From assembly GCA_036500765.1 (NCBI GenBank), contig DASYBM010000004.1, positions 1,302,001-1,366,000 of the forward strand: DNA of 64,000 nt, in the 5' to 3' direction. This document shows, piece after piece, positions 1 through 8,317 of this stretch; position 1 is the stretch's first letter; each line of letters begins with the position of its first letter. Under the pieces are notes generated by a model, which did not search any database, was not told where the DNA came from, and was given only the letters and a program-made list of their open reading frames with translations. A program made the translations under genes and the position numbers. The DNA comes from Candidatus Sulfotelmatobacter sp. GTDB lineage: Bacteria > Acidobacteriota > Terriglobia > Terriglobales > Acidobacteriaceae.

Positions 1-816
1 AACTCACGCCCGGCGGTGTGTTGAGCACGCTTTTCCATTTTTGCACGCAGAGCGCCTGCACGGACGGCAATGAGCCGGTGGGCATCGTGCAAGCCAGCGA
101 CGGCTCATTTTATGGGACAACGTATTGGGGGGGGGACTAACTGCCCTGCGCAAGGCTGTGGCATAGTTTTCAACTGGTCGCCCAACGTTGCCGTGGCGCC
201 CACGTTTACGCCGGCTTCACTGAGCTTCGGAAGTCAAGCGGTCGACACCACCTCTGCGGCGAAGTCAGTGACGATCAAAAACACCGCTACCGGCGACGTT
301 GTTCTTGATTTCACCAATTTCGCGGTCAACCCGCCATTCGCGATTTCAGCCAACAACTGCGGCGCTACGTTGGGTTCGGGAGGTAAGAGTTGCAAGGTCA
401 GCATCACATTCACACCCACGGCTTTGGGAGCCGTAAATGGCGCGTTCAGCGTTTCCGACAACGCTCCAGGTAGTCCTCAGACAGTGCCGCTTTCTGGCAC
501 CGGCATCGTGCAGACGACTCTGACGCCCAGCAGCCTGACATTTGCAAAGCAAAAAGTCGGCACGACCAGCGCGGCCAAGAACGTGACGTTAAAAAACAAC
601 CTGCCCACAACGTTGACGGGGATTTCGTATTCGGCAGCGGCACCATTCGCTGTCTCCACTTCGACCTGTGGCACGACGCTGGCGACCAAAGCAAGCTGCA
701 CAATCAGCGTGACCTTCTCGCCGACGACAACCGGCATCGCAACCGGTACCCTGAGCGTGAACGACAGCGCTGACAATAGCCCGCAGACAGTAAGCCTCAC
801 GGGCACCGGGGACTAG
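1..816 (+). CDS. GloVer-repeat / choice-of-anchor D secreted protein, 3' part, frameshifted
   Basis: The gene enters from the left edge in frame 3 (bases 3-137), reading LTPGGVLSTLFHFCTQ and then DGSFYGTTYWGG. These are the hallmarks of the acidobacterial choice-of-anchor tandem repeat (GloVer) family of secreted proteins. Frame 3 stops at TAA 138-140, but the expected continuation (TNCPAQGCGIVFNWSP) runs on in frame 1 to the stop at 814-816. The switch lies in a run of nine G (127-135); eight G would keep one frame. The rest is two immunoglobulin-like choice-of-anchor D domains, about 85 residues each, with the repeated patterns LSFGSQAVDTTSAAKSVTIKN and LTFAKQKVGTTSAAKNVTLKN. Probably exported and surface-exposed; substrate unknown. 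The frameshift could be real or a homopolymer sequencing error. Domain identity is fairly sure, function is not. Confidence 0.75.
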
Positions 817-873
817 CGCTCGGCGAGCGCCGGGAATTTACCTTGAAGAAATGAACACATTCCAAGGGAAATA

Positions 874-901
874 AAAAGCCGCCTTTCACGAGGCGGCTTT
901 T
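874..901 (+). terminator. Rho-independent terminator
   Basis: A 10-bp perfect stem (AAAAGCCGCC / GGCGGCTTTT, loop TTTCACGA) is followed by CTTTAATT. It lies 58 bases past the stop of the choice-of-anchor gene and before the PilZ gene, so it probably ends the first transcript. The A/T-rich flanks would let it work in both directions. Confidence 0.8.
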
Positions 902-997
902 CTTTAATTGACGTATCCGTCGCAAACCGAAGGGCCTTGCGCCCCGCATTACGTTGGTTATCTACGTCCCTACTACTCGCATCGCTACAGTGAGGGC

Positions 998-1672
998 ATG
1001 ACACTTTCCTCGATGGTGGTTTCGCGCGACTGGCAGGAAGTCAGTGTTCTGGAATGCATCCTCGGCGGCCTACAGATGGACGTCGCTGTCGAAAACGAAC
1101 CGCAGCAGGCTCTGGCCCGACTCGCCAAATCGAAGATCGACGCGCTCATCGTCGATTGCGATCTGAATGGAAGCTCCCAATTTCTACACGAACTGCAAAG
1201 TGCGGAGACTCTGAAGACTGTGCCGCTCGTCATCATGGGCGGCGCGCGCTGCAATCGGAACCTGGACTCGAGCGGCGCGCTGTTTGCCTTCGAGAAACCA
1301 ATTTCGGTGGAGCAGGCCGTGCGCACGCTTTCCGCCGCACGCAGCATGATCGTCGATGGCCGCTTACGCTATCATCGCGCCGGACTCGAGGTCCCAGTGT
1401 CGCTGAATTTTAAAGGCCAGAAGCCGGTGGACGCCTCTCTGGTCAATCTGAGTCAGGGCGGAATGCAGATTCATACCGACGATCGCGTCGAGGCCGCGAA
1501 GGCTCTCCACGTCTCGTTTGATCTGCCGGGCGCCCGCGCCGGATTGAAAGCCAAAGCAGAGGTCGCGTGGCAGGACAAGCGCGGCAACATGGGCATCCGC
1601 TTCGTCAAACTGGCGCCGCAACAACAGCGCACGTTGCAGTTGTGGCTGGCGCAGCAATATTTTGCGAACTAG
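998..1672 (+). CDS. Receiver-like domain + PilZ domain protein
   Basis: About 224 residues. The N-terminal 110 residues resemble a response-regulator receiver fold, with an acidic cluster (IVDCDLNG) at the phospho-acceptor position and a lysine in FEKPIS near the end of the domain. The C-terminal 100 residues are a PilZ domain: an RxxxR-like basic stretch (RLRYHRAG), then NLSQGG (the N/DxSxxG motif), and a closing GNMGIRFVKL strand. PilZ domains bind cyclic di-GMP, so the protein may combine phosphorylation-type and c-di-GMP input. The ORF is open from 908, but those first 30 codons abut the terminator and lack family similarity. I chose ATG 998, which has GAGGG just upstream, although the spacing is short. 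Confidence 0.7.
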   Translation: MTLSSMVVSRDWQEVSVLECILGGLQMDVAVENEPQQALARLAKSKIDALIVDCDLNGSSQFLHELQSAETLKTVPLVIMGGARCNRNLDSSGALFAFEKPISVEQAVRTLSAARSMIVDGRLRYHRAGLEVPVSLNFKGQKPVDASLVNLSQGGMQIHTDDRVEAAKALHVSFDLPGARAGLKAKAEVAWQDKRGNMGIRFVKLAPQQQRTLQLWLAQQYFAN

Positions 1673-1722
1673 CGGCTGTGGGTTCTTGGCCGTCATCTGT
1701 CCCCGCTCATCACGAAACCAGC

Positions 1723-2520
1723 TTAACGAAACCGCGCACCGTTTCCTTTTTCATCTTCTGAGGCGGTCACCAACCGCGCCAATCGTTTGCCGGGGCTCGA
1801 TCCTCCGAACAAGGTGAAGAATCCCCAATAAAACCCGGCCACAAATACGACGGCTCCGGCCGCCATCGCCAGCGGCCAAGGTGGAAACTCGCTGGTGACC
1901 GTGAGAAAAACCAGCGCGAATAGCAACAGGGCCGCCAGCACCACCAGTGTGTTTACCGTCCAGATCAGGCTGCGGCCGGAGAGCGGCTGCGAAAGCCAAT
2001 CCAGTTCCTCCGGCAGAACTTGAGCCTGTTCACTGGCGTCCGGTTTGAAGTGCGTAGTCGGCGGCGGCGATTCGCGTGTGGGCAACTCGATGACTTTCAG
2101 CGGGGACGCCGACACCATCAGGCCATCGCCTTGCTGGGAGGCGGAGCCGGCAAAAATGGATTGCGACCGTTCGGTGTGGAGCGCGGCGTCCTCCAGCAGG
2201 TTTCCAAAAATCCATTCATTGATCTGACGGATCATCCGCGGAGACAAATCCACAAAGCGGATGCCGCATTGTCCCGACGACGTGGCCCACGCAACTTCAC
2301 CCCGCGCCTCCAGGCGCAGCCGCGGATCGCGCAGCTCGAAGCGCACCCGCATTTGCCGATGCGGATGCACCGCCGCCACCGCCTGCACGGCGATTCCTTC
2401 ATCATTCAGATTGCGAACGATGCCGCCATTGGCCTGATCGAGCGTTACGTAGGTCAGCGTGCGGAGTTCATGCCGATGCTTGGCCCGCGCTGGCCGCGCG
2501 GGATATACTTCTGCCTCCAT
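1723..2520 (-). CDS. PilZ domain membrane protein
   Basis: About 265 residues. The N-terminal 110 residues form a PilZ domain with a basic start (ARAKHRHELR), NLNDEGIAV in place of the usual N/DxSxxG motif, and QCGIRFVDLSP as its last strand. A linker of about 90 residues follows, then two membrane segments (LIWTVNTLVVLAALLLFALVF and a second hydrophobic stretch ending GFYWGFFTLFG) and a short basic tail. It probably senses cyclic di-GMP at the inner membrane; the missing serine in the second motif makes binding uncertain. ATG 2520 is preferred; a TTG at 2568 would add 16 residues. It converges on the preceding PilZ gene. Confidence 0.65.
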   Translation of the reverse strand: MEAEVYPARPARAKHRHELRTLTYVTLDQANGGIVRNLNDEGIAVQAVAAVHPHRQMRVRFELRDPRLRLEARGEVAWATSSGQCGIRFVDLSPRMIRQINEWIFGNLLEDAALHTERSQSIFAGSASQQGDGLMVSASPLKVIELPTRESPPPTTHFKPDASEQAQVLPEELDWLSQPLSGRSLIWTVNTLVVLAALLLFALVFLTVTSEFPPWPLAMAAGAVVFVAGFYWGFFTLFGGSSPGKRLARLVTASEDEKGNGARFR

Positions 2521-2791
2521 ACTCACACCGCCGGAAAGAATCGGGTCGGTCAGATCCTTATCTTTCAAATCTTATGCCTGCGCTCAGACGCCCTCTTAGT
2601 AACCAATGTGGTTCGCAGGACGCGCGGAGCAGCACCACGAAAAAGGATTCGCCGCCCCGCTCGACCAGTCATGCTTCTGGCGTCTGTCGTTGGACCGCTA
2701 GACGGCTTACTAAAGTACATGCCCGAAGGGTCATGCCCTAGTAATTGCAACTCGACCAAAAGACCGATAACTTACAAGTGAACCGTCTCGA

Positions 2792-5359
2792 ATGGCGACC
2801 ACCATCACCAAACCAGATTTGGAAGCGACTACTTCGCTCCAGGGAACTCGCGCGTCTGCCTGGACGCGAGTGGAGAACTCGTGCGAAGTGGGCTCGTCGT
2901 CATCGTCCGCTTCCGATCTCACCAAGCCAACGCAGCGCGATGCACTGCAGGCGCTGCTGGCGTTCTCCGCTCTGCACGATCAGGTTCGCCGCAGAAAATC
3001 TCTGGCAGCGCAGAGTCACAGTTTTGACGCCAGCACTCCGCTCGCAGCGCAACGCTCCGAATTCGAACCGGAAGAACTATTCGTGCTGGATGAAGTGCTG
3101 CAACTGGTGGCCGAGCGCGCCGTCGCGATTACCGGCGCCGATGGCCTGGCCATTGCTCTCGCGGAAAATAAAGAGATTGTCTTGCGCGCCGCGGCCGGCA
3201 CGGTGCGTCCCGACGTGGGTGCGCGCATCGAGCGCGACTCCGCTTTCTCCGGAGCCTGCTTCCGTACCGCGCAGGTCGTTACCTGCGACGACACGGAAAC
3301 CGACTCTCGCGTAAACCTCGAAGCCTGCCGCAAACTCGGCGCCCGTTCCATGGTTGCAGTGCCCTTGTGCGGCCACCGGCGCGTGATCGGCGTACTCGAA
3401 GCCTTTTCCGAATGGCCGTTTGCTTTCAACGAGAGCGACGTCCGCAACTTGAGTCTGCTGGCCGAACTGGTGCTGGGCGCGCTGAAGCCGGAAGATGAAG
3501 ATCGCTTCGCCGAATCGGCCCGAGCCGCCGCGACCAAGCTGGAGCCTGCTCCGCGGCCCGCGCCGAAGCCCGCAGCCGCCTCTTCGACGAAAATTGAGAC
3601 GCCGAAATATGTTCCAACTTCACCGGCCGCGCAGCCGAAGCCGATCACCGTTCCAACTAAAGCGGCTGCGCCTGCACCGGCGGCTGCTACACCGGTTGCG
3701 CCTGCGCCGGTTGCTGTCACAATTGCGCCGACGCCTGTGCCGGTCGTACCCGCCAGCGTTCTCCAAGCGAAGCCAGATGTAGCAGCAACTCCTGGCTCCG
3801 CACCGCGAGCGGCGATTCTCGACAAGCCGGCGGAATCCGTTCCACAATCTGCGTCTGAAATCGCAACTCCTGGACCGTCTGCAAGCGCGGAAGAGCCCAC
3901 AGAGCCCGCGCACCGACCGTTCATGCTGATTCTGCTGGTGTGCATCATCGTCGGCACGGCGCTGGCCGCAGGCGTCTGGTGGAAGCTGAAGACGTCGCAG
4001 TTGGGCGGCGCGATGATTCGTACTGAGACAATGCCGGTCAAGCCGGCTCCCACGGACGCTGCCCAACCAGCACCGTCCACCGAATCTGCGCCAACGAAGC
4101 TCAACGACGGCAACGCGGCACCGGAATCCATTTCTGATGAGAACGAGCCGGAACGTTCGCCTGCCAGCGTACAAGAGCTCTCGAAGTTCCCGCGCATCAC
4201 TGGTATTCGGCACTGGTCGTCGGCGGATTCGAGTACCGTGGTGCTCGACCTTGAAGATCAGGTGCAATACGAAGCCCATCGCATCACCGGTCCCGATCGC
4301 ATCTACTTCGACCTGCGCGACACGCAACTTGCCGCCGATCTGGTCGGCAAGTCAATCGACGTCGGCGACACGTTTGTGAGCCGCATTCGCATGGCGCAGC
4401 CCGTCATGGGCATGACGCGCATCGTGCTCGAGACCAAGCCGAATTCCACTTTCTCCGTCAGCCTGGAGCCGAATCCGTATCGGCTCGTGGTTGAAGTCCG
4501 CAAGATCGGGGCAACGCCGAAAGGCGCAGTGAATCTTTTCCCCAACGCGGATAGCGCTTCGAAGAGCGCGCTCGCGATCGTCGTTCCTCCGCCGACAAAA
4601 GAAGATCTGCAACTACGCGCTCGCGTGCCCAAGCTGCGCATCGTGGTCGACGCTGGACACGGCGGCTGGGATCTCGGCACCGTCGGCCGTCGCGGCCTGC
4701 TCGAAAAAGATCTGGTGCTTGAAATTGCGCAGCGCCTGGGCAAGCTGCTCGAAAGCCGCCTTGGCTTTGAAGTGATCTACACGCGGCAGGATGACACCTA
4801 CATTCCTCTCGACGAGCGCGCTAACATCGCCAACCAGGCGCAGGCGGACTTGTTCATCTCCGTCCACGCCAACTACAGCGACCTGCCTTCGGCGCGCGGG
4901 GTGGAGACTTACTATACGAATTTCTTTTCTGCGCCAGGTTCTAAGGAAGCTGGGCCGAAAGAATTGGGTTTGAATAGTTCCAGCCCGAGGCTTTCGACCT
5001 CAGCGGCCACTACGACCAGCGCCAAGAATCTGCTGACGCCTACACTTTCTCCCGCCGACTTACATGAACGCATCGAACAATCGCGGCGGCTCGCGGCCAG
5101 CGTCCAGCGGTCGTTATACGGAACCCTCTCGGTGCAGAATCCGGGATTGCGGGATCGCGGCATCAAAGAAGCCGGCTTCGTCGTCCTCACCGAAAGCGCG
5201 ATGCCGGGAATTCTCGCCGAAGTCAGCTTCGTCAGTAGTCCCACCGACGAGCAGAAACTCCGCAGCGATGGCTACCGCGAGCAAATCGCGGAGGCGTTGT
5301 ATCGAGGCATCGCGCGGTATGCTGCGACTTCCCGCAGTGTGAAAGTGGCTTCGAAATAG
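2792..5359 (+). CDS. GAF - transmembrane - AMIN - N-acetylmuramoyl-L-alanine amidase fusion
   Basis: 855 residues. Order of parts: a GAF domain (about 95-230); a long Ala/Pro/Thr linker; one membrane segment (about 376-397, FMLILLVCIIVGTALAAGVWW); an AMIN peptidoglycan-targeting domain (about 466-570); and an Amidase_3 catalytic domain (about 615-845). The amidase shows the zinc-site pattern: His in VVDAGHGG, Glu in LLEKD, His in FISVHANY, and the late glutamate in ILAEVSF. It should cut the amide bond between MurNAc and the stem peptide in the periplasm, as AmiC-type enzymes do in cell separation. Usual amidases start at the AMIN domain; a cytoplasmic GAF domain joined through a membrane helix is unusual and suggests control by a cytoplasmic signal. 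ATG 2792 has only a weak ribosome site. Confidence 0.85.
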   Translation: MATTITKPDLEATTSLQGTRASAWTRVENSCEVGSSSSSASDLTKPTQRDALQALLAFSALHDQVRRRKSLAAQSHSFDASTPLAAQRSEFEPEELFVLDEVLQLVAERAVAITGADGLAIALAENKEIVLRAAAGTVRPDVGARIERDSAFSGACFRTAQVVTCDDTETDSRVNLEACRKLGARSMVAVPLCGHRRVIGVLEAFSEWPFAFNESDVRNLSLLAELVLGALKPEDEDRFAESARAAATKLEPAPRPAPKPAAASSTKIETPKYVPTSPAAQPKPITVPTKAAAPAPAAATPVAPAPVAVTIAPTPVPVVPASVLQAKPDVAATPGSAPRAAILDKPAESVPQSASEIATPGPSASAEEPTEPAHRPFMLILLVCIIVGTALAAGVWWKLKTSQLGGAMIRTETMPVKPAPTDAAQPAPSTESAPTKLNDGNAAPESISDENEPERSPASVQELSKFPRITGIRHWSSADSSTVVLDLEDQVQYEAHRITGPDRIYFDLRDTQLAADLVGKSIDVGDTFVSRIRMAQPVMGMTRIVLETKPNSTFSVSLEPNPYRLVVEVRKIGATPKGAVNLFPNADSASKSALAIVVPPPTKEDLQLRARVPKLRIVVDAGHGGWDLGTVGRRGLLEKDLVLEIAQRLGKLLESRLGFEVIYTRQDDTYIPLDERANIANQAQADLFISVHANYSDLPSARGVETYYTNFFSAPGSKEAGPKELGLNSSSPRLSTSAATTTSAKNLLTPTLSPADLHERIEQSRRLAASVQRSLYGTLSVQNPGLRDRGIKEAGFVVLTESAMPGILAEVSFVSSPTDEQKLRSDGYREQIAEALYRGIARYAATSRSVKVASK

Positions 5360-5365
5360 TGGGAG

Positions 5366-5435
5366 GTCGTCGGTCGTCAGTCGTCGGTCGTCAGTCGTCA
5401 GTCGTCAGTCGTCGGTCGTCAGTCCTCGGTCGTCG
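5366..5435. repeat. Heptanucleotide tandem repeat GTCGTCR x10
   Basis: Ten perfect-register 7-bp units, GTCGTCG or GTCGTCA, with one unit reading GTCCTCG. The array starts a few bases past the amidase stop codon. A second array of the same family lies at 30093-30183. Confidence 0.9.
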
Positions 5436-5841
5436 GTTTCGCGTTCCTCGACCTTTTTCGTTCCGGTAGGAAAAACGCCGTTCTCGGCGCTCTTCTCACT
5501 CGATGGAGTTGGGTTCGTTTTGTTTTTTAGAAGTGATACCCCTCCCCCCTCCCCCTAAATCGGTAAAATCTTTGTTTCTAGGCACTTGCCGACCGTCGAG
5601 GCGATTCTTGTCGGCAAAATCTTGAGCCGCAAGGACTTGCTAACTAAAATCTTCCGGAATAAGGACTTAGCTGTGCCGTTCGGCCTCTCTACGACCTGCG
5701 ATGCCGACGGAACGCCCTTCGCGCATAGGTCGAGTCTGAGCTTTCCTGAATTCTCAGTAAAGGTTGTTCGTCACAAAAAGTGGGATTATTTTTGTGGAAG
5801 ACTGTGGAAAAGTTCGGTGCCGAGTATACAGGTTGCGGAAC
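5436..5841. other. Intergenic stretch with a degenerate 30-bp repeat
   Basis: No convincing gene. An 89-codon open frame on the plus strand lacks a ribosome site and family features. From 5616 to 5670 a unit of the form AAAATCTT, about 7 bases, AAGGACTT occurs twice with a 30-base period (AAAAT at 5616 and 5646, AAGGACTT at 5631 and 5661). A weaker match starts at 5565. No promoter or terminator is clear. Confidence 0.4.
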
Positions 5842-6237
5842 CTACCTCGGAATGAGATGGGAGCCGCGGACGCTCTCATCCAGAGTCGCGAGCGTCGCGC
5901 CATTCGCGTTCGCAAGTTCTTTCAGATGACCATCGGTAATCTGCTTGGGCGCGCGGACCCAGTCTGGCAGGTGAGCGATGTCGTGTTCGTCGGCAAGAAA
6001 TGTGAAACGAACGGCGCGCGCCCCTTTCAGACGCAGCAGGAGGCTTCTGGCCTGCGTCACCGTGAATCCGTATGCCGGAGCTTGTGCCAGCACGCGTACG
6101 AATCCAAGCTCGGTAATCGAGCAGGTCGCCAATGCGGGTGAGTCTAGAGATTGTATCCAGGCGGCGACGCGATCGTGGAATTCGTGATTGATGAATCCAA
6201 GAGCTACGAGGGCATTCACATCGAGCAGGTAGATCAT
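5842..6237 (-). CDS. PIN-domain toxin (VapC-like)
   Basis: 131 residues from ATG 6237, the usual PIN length. The start MIYLLDVNALVAL carries the first acidic residue of the PIN site. Further acidic positions are SITELGFVR, the ITDGHL segment, and TLDESV near the end. PIN toxins of the VapC type are Mg-dependent ribonucleases that cut tRNA or rRNA when freed from their antitoxin. The gene starts about 10 bases past the stop of an AbrB/MazE-like antitoxin on the same strand, forming a two-gene operon. An earlier in-frame start at 6273 would overlap the antitoxin and adds residues not typical of PIN domains. Confidence 0.85.
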   Translation of the reverse strand: MIYLLDVNALVALGFINHEFHDRVAAWIQSLDSPALATCSITELGFVRVLAQAPAYGFTVTQARSLLLRLKGARAVRFTFLADEHDIAHLPDWVRAPKQITDGHLKELANANGATLATLDESVRGSHLIPR

Positions 6238-6247
6238 GGCAGGTGCG

Positions 6248-6505
6248 TCACGGGAAGTTTGTGAGAATCTCATCCACTTCCTTGCTGCTTAACGCCGGCG
6301 CGTTGGTGCCCGCGCTGAGAGCGGGTAATCCGGTGACAGGGTCGATAACGAATTTAACTCGAGACGATCTTTTCTTGCGCGGGGTCAGGACAATCCGTCC
6401 ATTCTCAATGTTGGCGTCCAGGGGATCGCCCGCCCGAATATCCAACCGCCGGCGGAGAGCGCCGGGGAGAACGACCTGGCCCTTGGTGGAAACCTTGGTT
6501 TGCAT
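6248..6505 (-). CDS. AbrB/MazE-type antitoxin
   Basis: 85 residues. The N-terminal 45 residues are a SpoVT/AbrB swapped-hairpin DNA-binding domain (MQTKVSTKGQVVLPGALRRR, then LDIRAGDPLDANIENGRIVL). The rest (SRVKFVIDPVTGLPALSA and on) should wrap the toxin. It is the first gene of the operon with the PIN toxin. The start codon lies inside a perfect palindrome (6504-6524), so the protein very likely represses its own operon and is released when the toxin:antitoxin ratio changes. Confident in family; the pairing is inferred from adjacency and strand. Confidence 0.85.
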   Translation of the reverse strand: MQTKVSTKGQVVLPGALRRRLDIRAGDPLDANIENGRIVLTPRKKRSSRVKFVIDPVTGLPALSAGTNAPALSSKEVDEILTNFP

Positions 6506-6524
6506 GGTAAGACAATCTTACCAT
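6504..6524. promoter_or_regulatory. Palindromic operator over the antitoxin start codon
   Basis: Perfect inverted repeat with 9-bp arms, ATGGTAAGA and TCTTACCAT, and spacer CAA. It covers the ATG (6505-6503) of the AbrB-type antitoxin. Such a site is expected for autorepression of a toxin-antitoxin operon. Binding by the neighbouring antitoxin is inferred. Confidence 0.7.
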
Positions 6525-6548
6525 GTACCGGGCTGTTTTCGATTGTTA

Positions 6549-6959
6549 CTAAAATGGATTGATGATCTGCAGTCCGTCGATCTCGCGCGTGTCTTGCATG
6601 TCTTCGGTGTAGAGTACGCTGCAGCCGGTCTGCTTTGCCGTGCGAATAACCAAGGCGTCCCAGAAAGAAAAACCGTGAAGGCGATGCAGGTCTATGGCGG
6701 CGAGGACGTCCGTGACTTCAGGAGAGGCGACGTCGAACTCGGCGATGAGTTCAACTTTGCGGCGGGCGATCCGCGGGTCGATGTTCAGCTTACGCGTGGC
6801 GGTGACGAAATACTCTTGGAGTACCTGTAACGATACAACGCCGGTTCGGGCGCGCCGATGCTCTGCGACGAGATTGATGGCCCGTTTCTGTTTCGATGGG
6901 TCAGCTTCGTCGTCAGCGTAGATGAGGACGTTGGTATCGAAGAAGCTGCGGGAGGGCAT
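6549..6959 (-). CDS. PIN-domain toxin (VapC-like), second pair
   Basis: 136 residues. It starts MPSRSFFDTNVLIYADD, the classical PIN opening with the first catalytic aspartate. Later come SLQVLQEYFV (conserved Glu), FSFWDALVIRTA (conserved Asp in the WDA motif) and VLYTEDMQD (last acidic pair). It is predicted to be a Mg-dependent ribonuclease toxin. The ATG (6959-6957) overlaps the TAA stop of the upstream antitoxin by one base, so translation is probably coupled. It is distinct in sequence from the PIN gene just downstream, so this is a second module and not a duplicate. Confidence 0.88.
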   Translation of the reverse strand: MPSRSFFDTNVLIYADDEADPSKQKRAINLVAEHRRARTGVVSLQVLQEYFVTATRKLNIDPRIARRKVELIAEFDVASPEVTDVLAAIDLHRLHGFSFWDALVIRTAKQTGCSVLYTEDMQDTREIDGLQIINPF

Positions 6960-7192
6960 TATTTGGTAGTTGATTTCCGCTCGTGAATTTCGTCCCGGTT
7001 GAAGCGCCAGCCACGGGAGTGACCCTTGCCAGAGAGTTTTTTGAACTCTTCGATGCTGCGCTCGGGATCGTCTCCTCCGACCACCGTTTGCAAGTAGTCG
7101 CGGACGAGCTGGTTGAGGCTCTTGCCGAGGGCTTCCGCTTTCTTGCGGGCACGGGCTACTAGTTGATCGTCGATGGAGAGAGTAACGTTCAT
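6959..7192 (-). CDS. Ribbon-helix-helix-like antitoxin
   Basis: 77 residues from ATG 7192. The start MNVTLSIDDQLVARARKKAE followed by LGKSLNQLVRDYLQ is the beta-strand plus two-helix plan of small antitoxins paired with PIN toxins. The C-terminal tail (SIEEFKKLSGKG and on) probably binds the toxin. An upstream in-frame ATG at 7213 exists, but a strong promoter (TTGACA, 17 bp, TATACT) lies at 7227-7199. Transcription should therefore begin almost at 7192, which favours the shorter start and suggests a leaderless message. Confidence 0.8.
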   Translation of the reverse strand: MNVTLSIDDQLVARARKKAEALGKSLNQLVRDYLQTVVGGDDPERSIEEFKKLSGKGHSRGWRFNRDEIHERKSTTK

Positions 7193-7198
7193 GAACAC

Positions 7199-7227
7199 AG
7201 TATATGTGGACACGGGTTATGTGTCAA
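7199..7227 (-). promoter_or_regulatory. Consensus promoter with inverted repeat for the second toxin-antitoxin operon
   Basis: On the minus strand, -35 TTGACA (7227-7222), a 17-base spacer and -10 TATACT (7204-7199). The spacer region holds an inverted repeat, GACAC (7209-7213) and GTGTC (7221-7225), suited to repressor binding. The expected start of transcription falls at about 7192-7193, the antitoxin ATG. Confidence 0.75.
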
Positions 7228-7920
7228 CATCCTCTGAGACGTTCCGTCCCCTCTCTGAAGGTGACGACCTCCGCCCTGCATTCATCTCGAAATCTCGCCA
7301 ATTCTCCCATTTGCCTAGCGAACTCGGCCTCGGAAATGGGCCACCATCCGTCTTCGATCGTTCCAATGCCATGAAACATCAAGACGTACCAGTCAGGCTG
7401 TAACCAACCAGCGACATTTTCGGCCCCATCCCTGCCCACGTGGCGACAATCCACTTGATAGAAATCCACCCGTCCTTGCGCTGGACCATAAACCCTGTTC
7501 GATCCCCATCGCGCTTGCTCGTAGCGCGCGATTACGGCACTCTTGATGGGATCCGTCACATGGCAAAATGGATAGCAAAGCAATAGGACGGAACGTCCAC
7601 CTTCAGCCGATCTGCAATCCATCGCTTCGAATTCTCAGCTTCGCCTATCGGATCATTGTCTAGCTCCGGGCGCCGATGCGTTACGCTGTGCGCCCCACTT
7701 CACGCCCTCGCTGAATCATGCCTTTGAGGAACTGGATGTCCCCCTCACACCAGTTGATTTTGCGCCAATCAGGATGAGAGAGTCCGTCGGTGTGAATCTG
7801 GTCGGTGTTGGCGACCAAGAAAAACGTAGCTGGAAGCCCAAGCTGGTCGAGAATGGGGACGGCGCGCTCGAGTTGGCACCTCAGTCGATCGTCGAAGGTA
7901 AGGGAAATAAGTGATTGCAC
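7224..7920 (-). pseudogene. Polysaccharide deacetylase family, broken by two frameshifts
   Basis: The start is probably GTG 7920, with AGGAGA seven bases upstream. The first section reads SLISLTFDDR, ILDQLGLPATFFLVANTD and GDIQFLKGMIQRGREVG, the NodB-fold deacetylase start with the metal-site DD. The canonical TFDDG is TFDDR here. Near 7704 the frame shifts by one G (GTGGGGCGC; one more G restores AHSVTHRRPELDNDPI), giving the expected His-containing second motif. Near 7593 it shifts again into LCYPFCHVTDPIKSAV and QPDWYVLMFHGIG, the later family motifs, ending at 7224. All three frames are used. If intact it would be a carbohydrate esterase of about 230 residues acting on N- or O-acetylated sugars. 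It is called a pseudogene because of two separate shifts; sequencing error is possible. Confidence 0.7.
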
Positions 7921-8317
7921 GAGCGTTCTCCTAACTCCAGATCCATTTATATATCCGAACGCTGCTCCATCCTGTAGTGATTTTAGAAAGGTGGGGGCAT
8001 TGCGCGTAATGTAACTATCTAGGCGAGTCGCCGGAACAGTGTTTCTCTGTCGCCGCTGACAGGACTTGGTTCGGTTTTTCAGGGCTGACCCCGGACTTGC
8101 GTCCGGCACACATATGTCGCCCTTCGGAGCTGGAGTGGGGTGGGTCGCGGCAGAACAGCGGCTCCCCCCACTGCGTCTCCCATTCCTTCGGAATGGGAGA
8201 CTTCGGTCGGGATGACAGGATTGATCCCAACGCTCGATCTAAATCAAAATCCCCACCCTAGTCGCAAAGTGCGCGACTAGGATGGGCCACCCTCGGGCTT
8301 CGTTTGGGATCGGAGCA
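7921..8317. other. Intergenic stretch with hairpins
   Basis: No gene supported. It holds an 11-bp perfect hairpin at 8176-8200 (TCTCCCATTCC / GGAATGGGAGA, loop TTC) followed by GGGATGACA, and the REP-like element at 8251-8292. Confidence 0.5.
8251..8292. repeat. REP-like palindromic element (CCACCCT-hairpin-AGGATGGG)
   Basis: Stem CCTAGTCGC (8257-8265) with GCGACTAGG (8273-8281), flanked by CCCCA and ATGGGCCACC. The same layout, with AAAG in the loop and GGATGGG(G)CACC after it, recurs at 51886-51922, and a degraded version sits at 36008-36039. Confidence 0.6.

Noticed and set aside
3016..4200. 394-codon minus-strand open frame
   Set aside because: Antisense of the Ala/Pro-rich linker of the amidase fusion; no domain.
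5366..5435. CRISPR-like appearance of short repeats
   Set aside because: Units are 7 bp and directly adjoining, without spacers. The 15-bp array at 52946-53005 is rejected for the same reason.
5586..5855. 89-codon plus-strand open frame
   Set aside because: No ribosome site, partly made of a degenerate 30-bp repeat, and overlaps the 3' end of the PIN toxin on the other strand.
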